DNA of 64,000 nucleotides from Cucumis sativus (GCF_000004075.3 NC_026661.2:22162307-22226306), one strand, 5' to 3'; counted from the stretch's first letter, positions 50,100 to 63,294 are shown. Notes: generated by a model not told the origin, from the letters alone. Program-made: numbers and translations.

Positions 50100-51295
50100 A
50101 TAAAATTCATCTTCGTTACATGTAATTACCTATGATATGTAACATTATTAAATATTTCATAATCCATTATATTGGATTAGTATTTAAGCTTTATATATAT
50201 AACTATTATGTAACCCTACTACTCTATTTTATTACCCTTGCTCTATATATATAACAATAGAAATTATTTAAAATATTTCAATGTATTCTAATAGTAATTA
50301 TAATATAAACTACTGATTACTTTAGGTAATTAAGCTAATGGTTCGAGTTGTTGATATTAATTGTGCTTTAATTATATTAGGATTTTCTAATTAAATTGTA
50401 CTCTTTAGATATAATACCAATAAATAAAAAATTGATACATATAGTATTATATATACCATCATCTTCATGACGCATTGTATGTGATAGGAATGGAGACAAA
50501 ATTTAATATATAGTACTCTTGTTTTGCTCATTCGTAAATAATAATCAACTCCTTGATTATTTTTTGAAGGGATTTTGTTATTGATCACCAAAAGTAAAAC
50601 AAAAAGAAAATAATATATATATTTCTTTTAAACAATAATATATTTATTCTCAACACCCATGCCATTTAGATATAATTAATTACTTAGAAACTCATGTAAC
50701 ACCATTTAATTTGGAATTTGGATAATTTTTTTAAAACTTAGTATACTTTCTGAAATGGACATTACCATTTAACAATTAATTGGAAATTATGAAAGTCTTA
50801 CATTACTTATACAATATATATTCAAATAGTGATGATACTGGATGTTTGATATAAGATCAAAAGCTAAGACACAATGATATATATATATATATATATATAT
50901 GGAATGTGAATGTGTATTTTTAAAATTCATAGAAAGAATGGTATACAACATAACTTCTTGAAAACGTTACCCATAAATGAAGAATAGTAATTACATTAGA
51001 AATTTGTGTTCACGAATTAGGTTTTTAATACACTAATTAAATTGTTTTTAACTTATTTTTCTTCCCTTTTCATCTATATCTATGTATGTATATAGTTGTT
51101 TGAGCATTGACCTAGGAATTAACAAGTGGGAGAATCAATAATCATATTATATATAAAGAAGTTTATAGGAAAATGTCAAATGTCAATGAAAATTCCAATT
51201 CCAATTCCAATTGCAACTAATAATTTGTTTGGATTATAACTATAAAGAAGATTAAGAAATAGGAATTATGCAATTAAAAGCATAGGGTTTTAGAA
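50100..51295. other. Intergenic, CRP3 to RLK9
   Basis: AT-rich, with a second (TA)n run around 50876-50900. TTGACC occurs near 51107 and two GTCAA cores near 51174-51186 upstream of RLK9. No gene recognised. Confidence 0.55.
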
Positions 51296-54200
51296 ATGAA
51301 TTTGGTCTATGTGGTGTGTGTGTTTCTTTTGGCAATTGGCTTCCACTTTCTATCCCTTCATGCCGACAATTCTCCCAAAGGTAAACCAAATAATTATATT
51401 TTTCTTTTAGAAGATCTTTAAATTAATTTTATTGTTTTTATTGATTAACCTCATGATCATAATTCAGATTTAGAAAAACATTCTTGTTTTTTTTCATTTT
51501 TCAAATTACCTAGATTTCAAAAGAAATAAAACCCAATTTCAATTTTCATCAATTTTCATCAATTTTAGGAGTTGTGTTTGCCAATTGAGATGTGTAAAAT
51601 GCCTTTGTTTGTGGCACAAAGTTATAAAATATGAAGTTAGTTGATATAAATTTTCGAAAAATAAAAAATGAAATGATAAATTTTACTATACCTTTTAATT
51701 TGTCTGGTTAGGTTTGGAAGATGTGATTTTTAAATCATCCATTTAAGTTAATTATTGTTTCTTTATAAAGTTTAGAGTTTTAATAAGCAAAATTTGAATC
51801 AAACCAAAGATGTATTGAAAAAAATTGATAACTTATGAACGTTGGTGATCTTTAACGGTTAAAATTATTGATTCAGAGTTTAAATTAATACACAACAATA
51901 ATGTTTAAAGGGTTTAGTTGATATTTTTCGTAATTAAAAACAAGTTAAAATTTAATTTATTGTTGTTTTTAAATATACCAAAACGAATCAAAATAATTAT
52001 AAAATATAATAAAATTCAAATTTTGATTAATGGAAGATAATAAGCACTAATAGACTATATCTACTGATATTCGTCAATCAATGTCTCTAAATCAGTATCT
52101 ATAGTACAGAAAGTCTAAACTTTTAGAGTAATACTCGGTGCAAATTGAACCTCGTTCATTTTTGCATTTTTTCTCACTATTCATATAAAGAGAATGTTAA
52201 TTTTCATAAATATAACAAAATGTAAAATATTTATGTTTTAAATATAACAAATGGATAACATTCCATTTTTTAAAAATATTTTGGCCATTTTCATAGTTTT
52301 GCTTTTCTTCTGTCATTTTTAAATATTTACAAATATATTAAAATATTATTTAAGTGAGCGTATTTGATTTATTTATTTTTGTATAAATTACATAAATTTT
52401 GAAATTTGCCGCTCTGAGTTTGTTTGAAGATTTCATTAGCATCGACTGTGGCGGAGTTGTTGATTCCGTAGACTCCGAGAGTGGATTTCCATACAAATCA
52501 GATCAAAATCTCATAGATTCAGGAGTTATCGGTCAGATTTCCTCAGACATTGCCGATAATTATCGTCTTCAATACAGACACCTAAGAAGTTTTCCCCACG
52601 GCGTGAAGAACTGCTACACTCTCCGCCCAGATTCCGGCAGAAACAACAATTACTTGATCAGAGCCATTTTCGTTTATGGCAATTACGACGGTAAAAACAC
52701 TACCCCTGTTTTCAGCATCTATGTCGGCGTTAATCTGTGGAGTACCATCATATACGACGATACTAGAACGGAGGCCATTGTCGTGCCTCCCACAGATTAC
52801 ATAGACGTATGCCTTGTCAATATTGGGAATGGAGTCCCTTACATTTCTACCTTGGAATTACGCCCCTTGGATAACTCTGTTTATCGCACTGATCCCCAGC
52901 AGTTCCTGGTCTTGTCCACTCGACGCGATGTTGGCGGCGATTATAGACTCAGGTAATCCATTTGACTGGAGTGCCTTAATTCTTTGTTTCAACCTGCTTA
53001 ATTTTAAGAATTATTCCTTTTCTTCAATAGATATCCACAGGATGTTGATGATCGAATCTGGGTAGAGTATGATGATGACTTCAATTTATCGTGGTTGAAG
53101 AAGATTCAGACGAACGGGAGCATCACGCAGAATAGTAATGATCCGTACAAAATACCAGCATCGATGTTGAAAACCGCTTACGGAACCCTAAATTCCAGTG
53201 TTCCTTTCGTCTATGAGTGGTTCCCTTACGACTTCAGCCCTACTATATATTTCTGCTTTCATTTCGCTGAGATTGAGAAGTTAAGTTCTGGAACGGTTCG
53301 AGAAATGAGTATTGTGTTGAATGACATCTACACCATTGCACCATCTGTAATTCTTCAGTATCTCGTACCACAAACCATATGCACAACTTCCGCTGGTATC
53401 CCTGTTAATATCAATGAAGAGAATTACTTGCGAATTTCCGCTGCTTCCGGTTCGAAACTTCCTCCCATTATCAATGGGTTTGAGCTTTTTTACTTCGCAA
53501 ACCTCTCTTATTCACCTACATTCTCACAGGATGGTATGTTTCTTCCTTTCATTCTCCAATTCTTGTTCATTACATTAATATTATTGTCTTTGGATACAAG
53601 TTTTTGCATTATTTTTGTCTGCATGTATAGTTAATGCTGTAATGGACATAAAGAATACGTTCAAGCTATTGAACAGTGACTGGCAGGGGGATCCATGTTT
53701 GCCTGAATTTTCTATATGGAGTGGTTTAAACTGCAGCCACGGTAATCCTCCTAGGATCATTTCACTGTGAGTGCTTCATTTTAACTCAACAAACTTGACC
53801 TTGTCGATAAATATTCAAATAATTTCCGATGTAAATAATTTCTGGGAAAGCAGGAACTTGAGTAGGAGCAATTTAACAGGAGAGATCCCATTTTCCATCT
53901 TGAATCTCACTCAATTGGAGACTCTGTACGTGCTTCACTGTTTAAGATTACATGAAATTGAACTTTGATTGACAAAATCATTACATATAGCTCTTTTTTT
54001 TATTCTAATCCTCAACCTGCTTTTTTATCTTACAGGGATTTATCCTACAATAACTTAAGTGGATCACTTCCAGAATTTCTAGCACAACTACCTCTTCTGA
54101 AAATCCTGTAAAATATTAACTCTTTTAACCCTCGATTCTCAATTGCAAGTAAAACATTTTGCAGGATAGGATCAGTATAATTGATTGGATTACTGATTAT

Positions 54201-56257
54201 CTTTTGACCATTTCCTTGCAGCGATTTAACTGGTAATAATCTTGGTGGCTCAGTTCCGGAAGCACTTCATGTGAAATCTATAGATGGAGTTTTGGATTTG
54301 AGGTATCACTGATTGTATTCCCTTAAATTCTACGAGAAATTCACATATTCTTCTTGTCACTGCCTTTGATTTTGTGATTTAGATTCTCACTATTCGCTTC
54401 TTCCTCTTGTTGAATGCAGAGTGGGTGATAATCCAGAACTCTGTTTGTCACCTCCTTGCAAGAAAAAGAAAAAGAAAGTTCCTGTTCTTCCTATCATCAT
54501 TGCTGTAGTAGGAAGCGTCATCCTAATTATAGCCTTGGTCGTACTTTTAATTTATAAGAGAAGCAAGAAAAGTAAGTCATGTCATTTCTTGATGCTGCTT
54601 TTGTGTTTCTGATGATAAGTATTGGCCCTTAGAGAGAATTTGGAGAGGAAATATCTGCTTGTGAATATGTCTTGTGGATTATGTTTTGTAGAGAATTCGA
54701 GAAATTCGACGGAAGAGAAAATTTCACTAAAGCAAAAACATCGGGAGTACAGTTATTCTGAAGTCGTGAGTATTACAAATAATTTCAAAGACATCATTGG
54801 AGAAGGAGGATTTGGAAAAGTATATAAAGGTGCTTTGAAAGATAAAACTCTGGTTGCTGTTAAGCTGCTCTCATCAACGTCAAAGCAGGGCTATAGGGAA
54901 TTTCAAACTGAGGTTATAAATAATATATGTTTTAAACAATTATTGAATTTTTTCTCTCTGTTTTTTCAATTTTGATTGAATTCATATGATAATGCTTCAG
55001 GCGGAACTCTTAATGATTGTTCATCACAGAAACTTGGTTTCTCTTGTTGGATATTGCGACGAGGGTAACACCAAGGCCCTCATTTACGAATACATGGTCA
55101 ATGGAAATTTGCGGCAACGTTTATCTGGTAATCATGTTTTATGATGAGATTTCATTTTCTAATGTGTTAATTAGAAACAACTCAAATAGAACTGGAATAG
55201 TATCAAAATATGAAAGATATAGCAGTAATATATAATCAGATACTTGGAACCTCATATCTTTAGTAATTTCACTCTAAGCCTAACTTCTATCCTAATAGAA
55301 TTTCAATCAAAATCCTAAAACCCTAAATTTGTTTGAAGTCTTGAGACAAATACTCCCTAAGACGTGTGAATGAGGTTAATTTCAACTAGAATTAATAGAA
55401 TCGTTTTGGCTACAGACGCAAACACAGACGTTCTGAGTTGGAATGAAAGACTTCAAATTGCAGTGGATGCAGCACATGGTTACCATCATCATCAACCTTC
55501 AACTTTCTCACCTTTCTTCTTCGTTATTATTATTATTATTTTAATTATTTTCTTTCCTTCCTCTTCCATGGATGTTTCAGGACTTGATTATCTACACAAT
55601 GGTTGCAAGCCAACAATAATCCACAGAGATTTAAAACCTGCCAACATACTATTAGATGATATGTTGCAAGCCAAAATAGCTGATTTTGGATTGTCTAGAA
55701 CTTTCCAAGTTGAAAATCAACCTGAAATGTTAACACGATTAGCTGGAACACCAGGGTACTTTGATCCTGAGTAAGTACTTCAATAAAATTGAATTTCACC
55801 TTCTACACACGATGTCTTAAAATTGATGGTAAATTGATCATATTTTTTTTATGTTTTCAGAAGCCAAACGCTTGGAAATTTGAATAAGAAAAGTGATGTA
55901 TATAGCTTCGGGATAATCTTATTTGAGTTGATCACTGGCTCCACTGCAATAACAAGAAGCTACAATGGAAATAACATTCACCTTCTAGATTGGGTTGCTC
56001 CAATAATGAAGAAAGGGAAGATTGAAGATGTGGTTGATGTGAGAATAAAAGGAGAATTTAACCATAACTCAGCTCGTAGAATGGCGGAGATAGGCATGTC
56101 ATGCACCAAACCAAATGGTAACCAAAGGCCTGACATTAGTGTTGTTTTGGAGGAGCTTAAGGAGTGTTTGGCAGTGGAGATGAGTACACTTTCAGAAAGC
56201 TGTGAATTTTCTTCAACAATTTTATCTGAGTTTAATGTTGGTCCTAATCTTAGGTGA
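51296..56257 (+). CDS. RLK9: malectin-like LRR receptor kinase, RD type, diverged subgroup
   Basis: Thirteen exons: 51296-51380 (signal, [15 protein letters not shown]), 52430-52952 and 53031-53533 (malectin-like, FISIDCGG and [11 protein letters not shown]), 53631-53766 (linker with GDPC), LRR exons 53854-53925, 54036-54107 and 54222-54302, 54420-54571 (TM near [15 protein letters not shown]), 54692-54912 (N-lobe, GEGGFG, VAVK), 55001-55127, 55416-55478, 55581-55770 ([17 protein letters not shown]) and 55861-56257. They total 2622 nt, 873 residues, in frame. Unlike RLK1-RLK8, an intron separates the transmembrane exon from the N-lobe exon, and the malectin domain starts FISIDCG. The first intron is about 1 kb. 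All catalytic motifs are present, so it should be an active kinase. It points away from the minus-strand array. Confidence 0.93.
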
Positions 56258-56422
56258 TTGAGTTTCATTTTTACCTTCAAACACAACAATATCTAGTTGT
56301 CATGACTTGTGTGTATACCCCTGATTTTTTACATTTTTTTTCCCCTCTTTTTTTCAAAGCTAGAAGATTATAAGTTGTTGCACATACATACTAGCAAAGA
56401 CAAATTATAAATAAAAAAAAAT

Positions 56423-56494
56423 AGGTCCTACCGGGAGTCGAACCCAGGTCGCTGGATTCAAAGTCCAGAGTGCTTACCACTACACCATAGAACC
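56423..56494 (-). tRNA. tRNA-Gln (UUG anticodon)
   Basis: 72 nt. On the minus strand the acceptor stem GGTTCTA pairs with TAGGACC, the anticodon loop CTTTGAA carries TTG between CTGGA and TCCAG stems, and the T-loop reads GGTTCGACTCC. A T-run following the gene on its strand (56412-56421) is a fitting Pol III terminator. Confidence 0.95.
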
Positions 56495-57109
56495 ACATGT
56501 TAAAACTAATTTAAATTTATTAAAGTAACCTCAAAAGCTATTTGGTTCAAATCCTTCCATCCTCCCTTGTTGTAGGAGAAAAATTATATGAAAATCATTT
56601 GAATATAAATCTCTTTTTCCAAAAAGAAAAAAAGAAAAACCACTCTTAAACATGTTTTGAATATGAAAATAAAATGATATATATTGGATGGATTCAAAAA
56701 TCACTTGAAAAATATATGGGATGTGAGGAAGTGATTTTCAATTAACTGCAAACAATGTTTGTAGAGAAGAAAGAAGTAGAGGAAAACCACCGTCATAATT
56801 AGACTCAACTACTAATATCTTTCACTTTCTGTAGAATATAAACCAAATTGTGTAGTCCATTTAAACTCAATTGTCCCCTTCAACTTTAATTTTTTCACTC
56901 AATGCTTATCTCAAACTACATGCAACTCCCCAACCACACCCTTCCTTGACTCATTCCCAAAGTTATTAATACATTCAAAATGTGTCAATTACTCTAACTT
57001 GAAGGCTCTTTTTGCTTAAATCATTTTTTTCCTTCATTATAATTTAATGTATCCAAGTAATATTACTAATTGAGGTTAAGAAAAAGAATATTTATATTAA
57101 CATCAAAAT

Positions 57110-57181
57110 TCCGTTGTCGTCCAGCGGTTAGGATATCTGGCTTTCACCCAGGAGACCCGGGTTCGATTCCCGGCAACGGAA
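57110..57181 (+). tRNA. tRNA-Glu (UUC anticodon)
   Basis: 72 nt. The acceptor stem TCCGTTG pairs with CAACGGA, the anticodon loop CTTTCAC carries TTC, and the T-loop reads GGTTCGATTCC. A run of six T follows at 57183, as expected for Pol III termination. Confidence 0.95.
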
Positions 57182-57645
57182 CTTTTTTATTTTGATTTTC
57201 TTCCTCTTATGGAGGAGATGCTGAAGAATTCTGAAAACACTTACTGACTTTTCCAAATCTTTTTCTTCCAGGTGGGCCGCATCCTTGTTTATTACGCCGT
57301 TGCTTCCTCCCCCTTCACTTTCCATTCTTCTACATCCCCAAATTCCTCCCTTCCACCACCCTCACATTATTATTTCTTTACCTATTTACCTTACAACAAA
57401 ATTACTACCATTTCAACCTTTTCTTTTTCTTGTTTCTTTTGGGTAGAGGCATGGTTGTCAATTTTGAAGTGGCATCCATCTTTTTAAATTAATGTTTTTT
57501 TCTTTCCATTAGAAGAGAAGACTATTCCTTTTTACTTACTCTAGTTGAATTGAAAGTCACCATATGGGCAGGCTTATGTCCTTTCCTATTTGAGTTTGAC
57601 GCGCTTTTCTTCTCTTTTATTTATTATCATTACTTCTTTCTGTCC

Positions 57646-57646
<1 letters not shown>

Positions 57647-57676
<30 letters not shown>

Positions 57677-57679
57677 CTT
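57647..57679. repeat. (CTT)n microsatellite upstream of RLK10
   Basis: Eleven CTT units within a pyrimidine-rich stretch about 150 bases before the RLK10 start codon, probably in its 5' leader or promoter. Confidence 0.85.
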
Positions 57680-57823
57680 GAGCCTGTTGTTGATGCAGGG
57701 CAGAGCTGAGCTGAGCTGCTTCTGGGGACAGGGCACCTTTCCTTCATTGTTGATTCTTTGGCTAACTTCATAATCTTTAACCATTTTTTTGGCTTCTTCA
57801 ATGTTCTGCTTCAATTACTAACT

Positions 57824-60800
57824 ATGGATTACGTTGGAAATGGCCATAATGTTCCAAGCACCAAAATTTGTCTTTTATTCAAATCTTGCTTCATCTTCTA
57901 CTGCCTCTTTACTATTCTCTCCAACTCTAAACTGGCTTCTGGATATGCATATGGTGCTCGGAATCTTGCTTCAGTTACCCCTTCAGGTGATTTAGTTGAC
58001 TAAAATTAAAACATACCGACTCTCTTCACGGATTCTTAATTTTACTTTCATTCTTTCCTTTTAGATTGTAAATGGATTCTGCTTTCTTCTCCGAGATTTT
58101 TTGCACCCATGACCAAACTTCACGGTTGACTGTCATTTGATTTGACCCGTTTTTTGAAAATAATGAATGAATACTTTTTGTTGTTGATGTCACAAGCCAC
58201 TTGCAGCAGCACCTTTTTCTCAGAGCGGCGAGCACTAGTGAGAAAATAACCTTGTGTAGGAAAGGAATGGAAAAGGAGCTCGGATAGAAATAACAAAGTT
58301 GTGTATCCATACTTCCAAATTTTGGGTCAAATGACAATATCAATTTGGATCATCCATATTCCATACAAAAATCTCTTCTTCTTGATGAAAAAGAAGTTAC
58401 ATGCCATATACTCCCATTCCACTACTTTGGAGAGGAAAAGATAAGTTACATGGAATGAAACACTGGGCACAAGGTGTCACGAGCCAAGGCAGAGTTGTTT
58501 ATAGTTTTTGAGTTGCACAAACTGAGGGATGGAATTGTTAATATGAAGTTTGAATTGTTAATATGAAGTTTGAATTGTTAATATGAAGTTTGAATTGTTA
58601 ATATGAAGTTTTCTATCTTTAAACATTATTTATAAGAAAATTTCTACCTTAGACCTAATTAATAATTCAATTAACTTTGATCTGTTTTTACCTATTGGAC
58701 CTTTGCTTGTAAATTGGAAAATGTATATCTTATTGGTTTCCTTCTCTCAAACACTTGTATTAGGTTTTATTAGCATTGACTGTGGAGCAAATGAAGATTA
58801 TATGGATAATGGCATCTTGTATAAATCGGATAGTGACTTTGTAGATACAGGAATCAACCAGCCAGTGTCCCTTAACATCTCTAGAAATCTTCGGCCACAG
58901 TTAAAAAATGTGAGAAGTTTTCCTGAAGGGAGAAGGAATTGTTATGTCCTAAAACCTGAAAATGGAAAGGACAACACTTACTTGATTCGAGCTTCGTTTC
59001 TATATGGAAACTATGATGGAAAAAACTCTACCCCTAGTTTTGATTTATACCTTGGGTCCAATCTGTGGTGGACAGTGGACTGGGACAATGGATATGTAGA
59101 GACCCTTTATACCCCTTCCACAGATTACATTACTGTCTGTCTTTTCAACACTAGCAAAGGGGTGCCTTACATTTCAACATTGGAGTTACGACATCTAGAT
59201 AATACCATTTATCGAACCCCTGCCAGGGCTCTCGTAACGATGCAACGTTTCGACATTGGTGGAAGATCAAATTTAAGGTAACTTGCATTTGTTGATGTAG
59301 TTCGGCTCTTCTTGTTCAATGTAATAAACTGAGTGTTAGGCGATTAATGTCGTGGAACAAATGTAATTTGTTTTGAAGTTGTTGACTTTTGTAATTTTTG
59401 TTAACTAGATACCCGGCTGATGTTTATGATCGAATTTGGAACCCCTTGGACGTTGCCACACTGAATTCCAGTGCCACAAACTCTAGCATAAGCCAGGGAA
59501 ATAATGATGCATACAAAATACCAGATATAATGCTGAGAACTGCTGCAAAGGAACAAAATGCCACTTGCTCCTTGAGCTATTTCTGGGAAACCCAATCTTC
59601 CAGTACACAGTTTTATGTATACTTCCACTTTGCTGAGATTGAGAAGCTTGTAGGGAAACAAAGGAGATTGAAGGTTGATTTGACTGGCCAACGAAATGCA
59701 ACAACAAATGCTACACTTGATTACTTGAAGCCCCTATCTGTCAGTCTAACTGGCACCCCAGATAACGCAGGCCAGCTGCAGTTTTCAATTTCTGCTGCCG
59801 CGGGATCAGACCTCCCTCCGCTACTGAATGGCTTTGAGATATATGCTGCTAAAGATATGCAAAATGCATCAACCGTTCCTGTTGAGGGTACATATCTTCT
59901 GCTCTTGTCTTTGCTTCCTAAATTCCTAATATTATTTTGTGTGTAGTGCTTGCTGTTATTTAAGATGATGGAGCCGCATCGACTGCTTGTTTCTAAGAAA
60001 GGATGCTACCAGATTAGCTGGTAGATTAGAATCACCTTTCCTGACGTGTGATAATTTCAAAGTACTAAACTTAGGAAGGGTCATCTCGAAATTATGGATA
60101 TGGCATCACTTGTTTTCTTTTTTCTCTCAACTTATTGTCATTTGATCTTCTGTTTGCCACTGGAAACAATAGCTGATGCTATGATGGGTGTCAAGCGAGC
60201 ATTCAAATTGATCAGAAACTGGGAAGGTGATCCATGTTTTCCAAGTGAATTATCATGGTCTGGCTTAACCTGCAGCAACAGTAGCGCATCAAACATCCTC
60301 TCAATGTGAGTGCCCTCTTAGGCCATCAAAACCTGCTACAAAGCATGAATTTGAACTGTTCATGACTTGTAAATCTCAAACACAGAGCCCCATTTAACAG
60401 TCCTGGACTCTTGGTGCACATTCATTTTCTTTTTTGTAGCTTAGGAGAATGTTCAAGTTGACCAATGTTCTCTTGCACATGCGATTACATCTGTTAAAAT
60501 AAATGCCTCGTTTCTCACTTTTGTCTTTTAAGCAGAAACCTGAGCTCAAGCAACTTGACAGGAGAAATTCCTGCTTCAATCGCAAATCTCCAAGAAATAA
60601 CATCACTGTAAGCGTCCATCTAGAGTTTTTCTTTTATGTTAATAGTATTATCAAATGGTGTTAAGACCAAAAAGGGCTTTAAAGAACAAGAAAAGTTAAT
60701 GAGTACCGATTTTGTGCCAAACTAATATTTTGTTCTCTATCAGGGACTTGTCCAATAATGAGTTGACAGGAGAGGTGCCAGAATTTTTAGTAGATTTGCC

Positions 60801-63294
60801 AAATTTAAGAAACCTGTAAGTTTCTTAACTTTTATTTAGACATCCTGAAAATGAAATTCTAGGAGGAAACTAAAGATTGTCTATGTTTGCAGTAATTTAA
60901 CCAGCAACAAATTCACAGGCTCGGTTCCCAAGGCTTTATTGCAAAGGGCCCAAGCTGGATCACTTACATTAAGGTAGCAATCAAATAAAGTTCACTTCCC
61001 TTCGCTTTATTCTAAGTTATTTCTCACTTTCTGACCTTCTAATCTAGGCCTTGTTTAATAACAATTTCATTTTTACTTTTTAGCTTTTCAAATTTATGAT
61101 CATTTCCATAGCTCCGCTTAAATTTCTTTACTATGATTTTCATATTTCGTCTTATTTCTTATGGTGGTTAGAAAAAAAAAAGAGTAGTTGACAACAAAGA
61201 AACTTATAGGTTATAAGTTTCGTTTTCAATTTTTTTTAAAAAAAACCAAATTTTGATGAAGCAGCATTAATGTTTTAATACTAAATGATTAATAGAAAAC
61301 ACAAATGAAAATCCATTTGCTTACGCCTTACATTTTCTTCTGCTTGTACTAGTGTTGGTGAAAATCCAGATCTTTGTATATCACTTAAATGTTCTGACAA
61401 GTTGAAGAAGTACTTGCCTCTTATAATCATCGCCTGTATACTTGCTGTGCTCCTACCTATCGTAGTGTTTGCTTTGGTAATGTACAGAAGGAGACGACAA
61501 AGAGGTACTTGTCTTATTTCTTCAGCTTCAGGTTCCATAATTTATTTATGCTTTTAACATATATCTTTGGATTACTGATGGCCTCATAGTTTAAGTAAAT
61601 ACAATGTAACTGAGGCAAACAGGGAAAAGAGTTCCCAAGTGATGGTTGACTTTGAAGATGTAAATGTACCATAATTTGTGTATTTTCCTTGTTGCAGAGA
61701 ATCTCAAAAGAGAGATCGAAGAAAGGTTGCTGAAATCGAAAAACCATCAAGTTAGGTATTCAGAGATACTCCTTATCTCAGATAACTTGAAGACAACTAT
61801 TGGGGAAGGAGGGTTTGGAAAAGTGTACTACGGTACACTGGGTGATAAAACCCAAGTTGCTATCAAGCTTCTGTCTGCATCTTCACGACAAGGCTCTAAC
61901 GAATTCAAAGCAGAGGTTCAGTTTTTCAATACTTCAAATTTTGTTTGTAACTTTTTACAAAGTGCACTAATGTCTGATACATTATGCACATGCAGGCTCA
62001 AATATTAACCATTGTTCATCATAGAAATCTAGTTTCTCTCATTGGTTACTGTGATGAGGCTGAGAATAAGGCGCTCATCTATGAATTCATGTCTAACGGA
62101 AATCTACGCAAGCATCTGTCTGGTAATAGTCATACAAAGGATTTTGCTCTAAAATATATGTATGTATGTATCCTGATGGTTGGTTGACTATACAAGATGA
62201 TTTTCCCCTTTTCCTGATACAGATCCAAACACAAAGGCCTTGAGTTGGATGGAAAGGCTCCAAATTGCAGTTGATGCAGCACAAGGTTATTTTAATCAAC
62301 ACAGGAGCTTATTAATCCATATTTTTTTTCTTTACCCTTCTAATTTGTGAAATCTAGTAAACAAATTGCAGGGTTAGAATATTTACACAATGGTTGCAAG
62401 CCACCAATAATTCACAGAGATATGAAAACTTCAAATATCTTGTTGAATGAGAGAATGCAAGCAAAAATATCAGATTTTGGACTGTCCAGGGTATTTGCAA
62501 ATGAAAGTGATACTCATTTGTCCACATGTCCTGCTGGCACTTTCGGATACGTAGACCCTTTGTAAGTATCAACAATCACGACATTACAAGCATCATGTTC
62601 ATTCAGTATAATGCATAATTAAATAGACACTACTACTATGACCTTACTTTAATAGGATATGTTCTGTAAGGTATACACAAATATGGCCTTGAGTTCAAAA
62701 TCTACGCAACTGTGAAATTGTGATGACTATATTTACACTTTAACCTACTTTTTCATACTATTCAAGCAAATTTCAATGTTGAAACGGTCAGGTTCTCTAT
62801 TTCCTGTTTGAGAATACGAAAAACTCCTCGTTACACAAACTAAAGAATTTAAGAACATATAAATGTATTGCAGGATTCATTTATCTGGGAACTTCACCAA
62901 GAAAAGTGACGTTTACAGCTTTGGGGTTGTGTTGTTTGAGTTGGTGACTGGGCAACCTGCCATAATCAAGGGTGAGTACAACAAACACATCGTGGACTGG
63001 GCTAAGCCTTTCATTGAAGAAGGTAATATCCAAAACATTGTTGATCCAAGGTTAGAAGATAGCGCAGAAAGTTGTTCTGTTGGAAAATTTGTGGAGTTGG
63101 CTCTGTCTTGTACATTGCCTACTACACCTGAAAGGCCCGACATGAGTGATGTTGTGTCACAACTCATTGAATGTTTGAAGATGGTTCAAGACAAAATGCC
63201 ACAAGTGCCACAAATGTCACAAATCAAATCACACAGAACTGAGGAGTTCTCTTACAATTCAATTGGTTCTGAATCACTGTTCAGTCCTAGATAA
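57824..63294 (+). CDS. RLK10: malectin-like LRR receptor kinase with altered APE motif
   Basis: Thirteen exons: 57824-57986 (signal, hydrophobic [15 protein letters not shown]), 58764-59277 and 59409-59887 (malectin-like, [11 protein letters not shown] and [11 protein letters not shown]), 60173-60305 (linker with GDPC), LRR exons 60536-60607, 60744-60815 and 60893-60973, 61353-61504 (TM near [14 protein letters not shown]), 61698-61915 (GEGGFG, VAIK), 61996-62122, 62223-62285, 62372-62561 (HRDMK, DFG) and 62874-63294. Total 2685 nt, 894 residues, in frame. It has the same extra intron as RLK9. The segment after DFG reads [11 protein letters not shown], and the codon across the next junction is Leu where relatives have Glu (DPE). 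That glutamate forms the conserved salt bridge of the APE motif, so folding or activity may be altered. A start at 58721 in the first intron would also read into the malectin exon, but the spliced start matches RLK9 better. Confidence 0.88.
58532..58611. repeat. 20-bp unit repeated four times in RLK10 intron 1
   Basis: GAATTGTTAATATGAAGTTT occurs four times head to tail without mismatch. An exact minisatellite of recent origin; copy number may vary between accessions. Confidence 0.92.

Larger units (their letters stand above)
56258..57823. other. Intergenic with two tRNA genes, RLK9 to RLK10
   Basis: Contains tRNA-Gln and tRNA-Glu, a possible SINE-like B-box stretch near 56540-56575, and the pyrimidine-rich leader of RLK10 with a (CTT)n run. 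No protein gene. Confidence 0.6.

Noticed and set aside
55978-56289. Long antisense open frames opposite kinase and malectin exons, here and in other RLK genes
   Set aside because: They are shadows of conserved coding exons with no independent splice or family signal.
57128-57325. Minus-strand open frame ending in a CRESNPGLLG-like sequence
   Set aside because: This is the antisense translation of the tRNA-Glu gene, a common false ORF.
58703-59281. Start of RLK10 at 58703 or 58721, reading straight into the malectin exon
   Set aside because: The spliced start at 57824 has a good signal peptide and the same phase-1 junction before FIS(I/L)DCG as the other genes. The alternative remains possible for a minor transcript.
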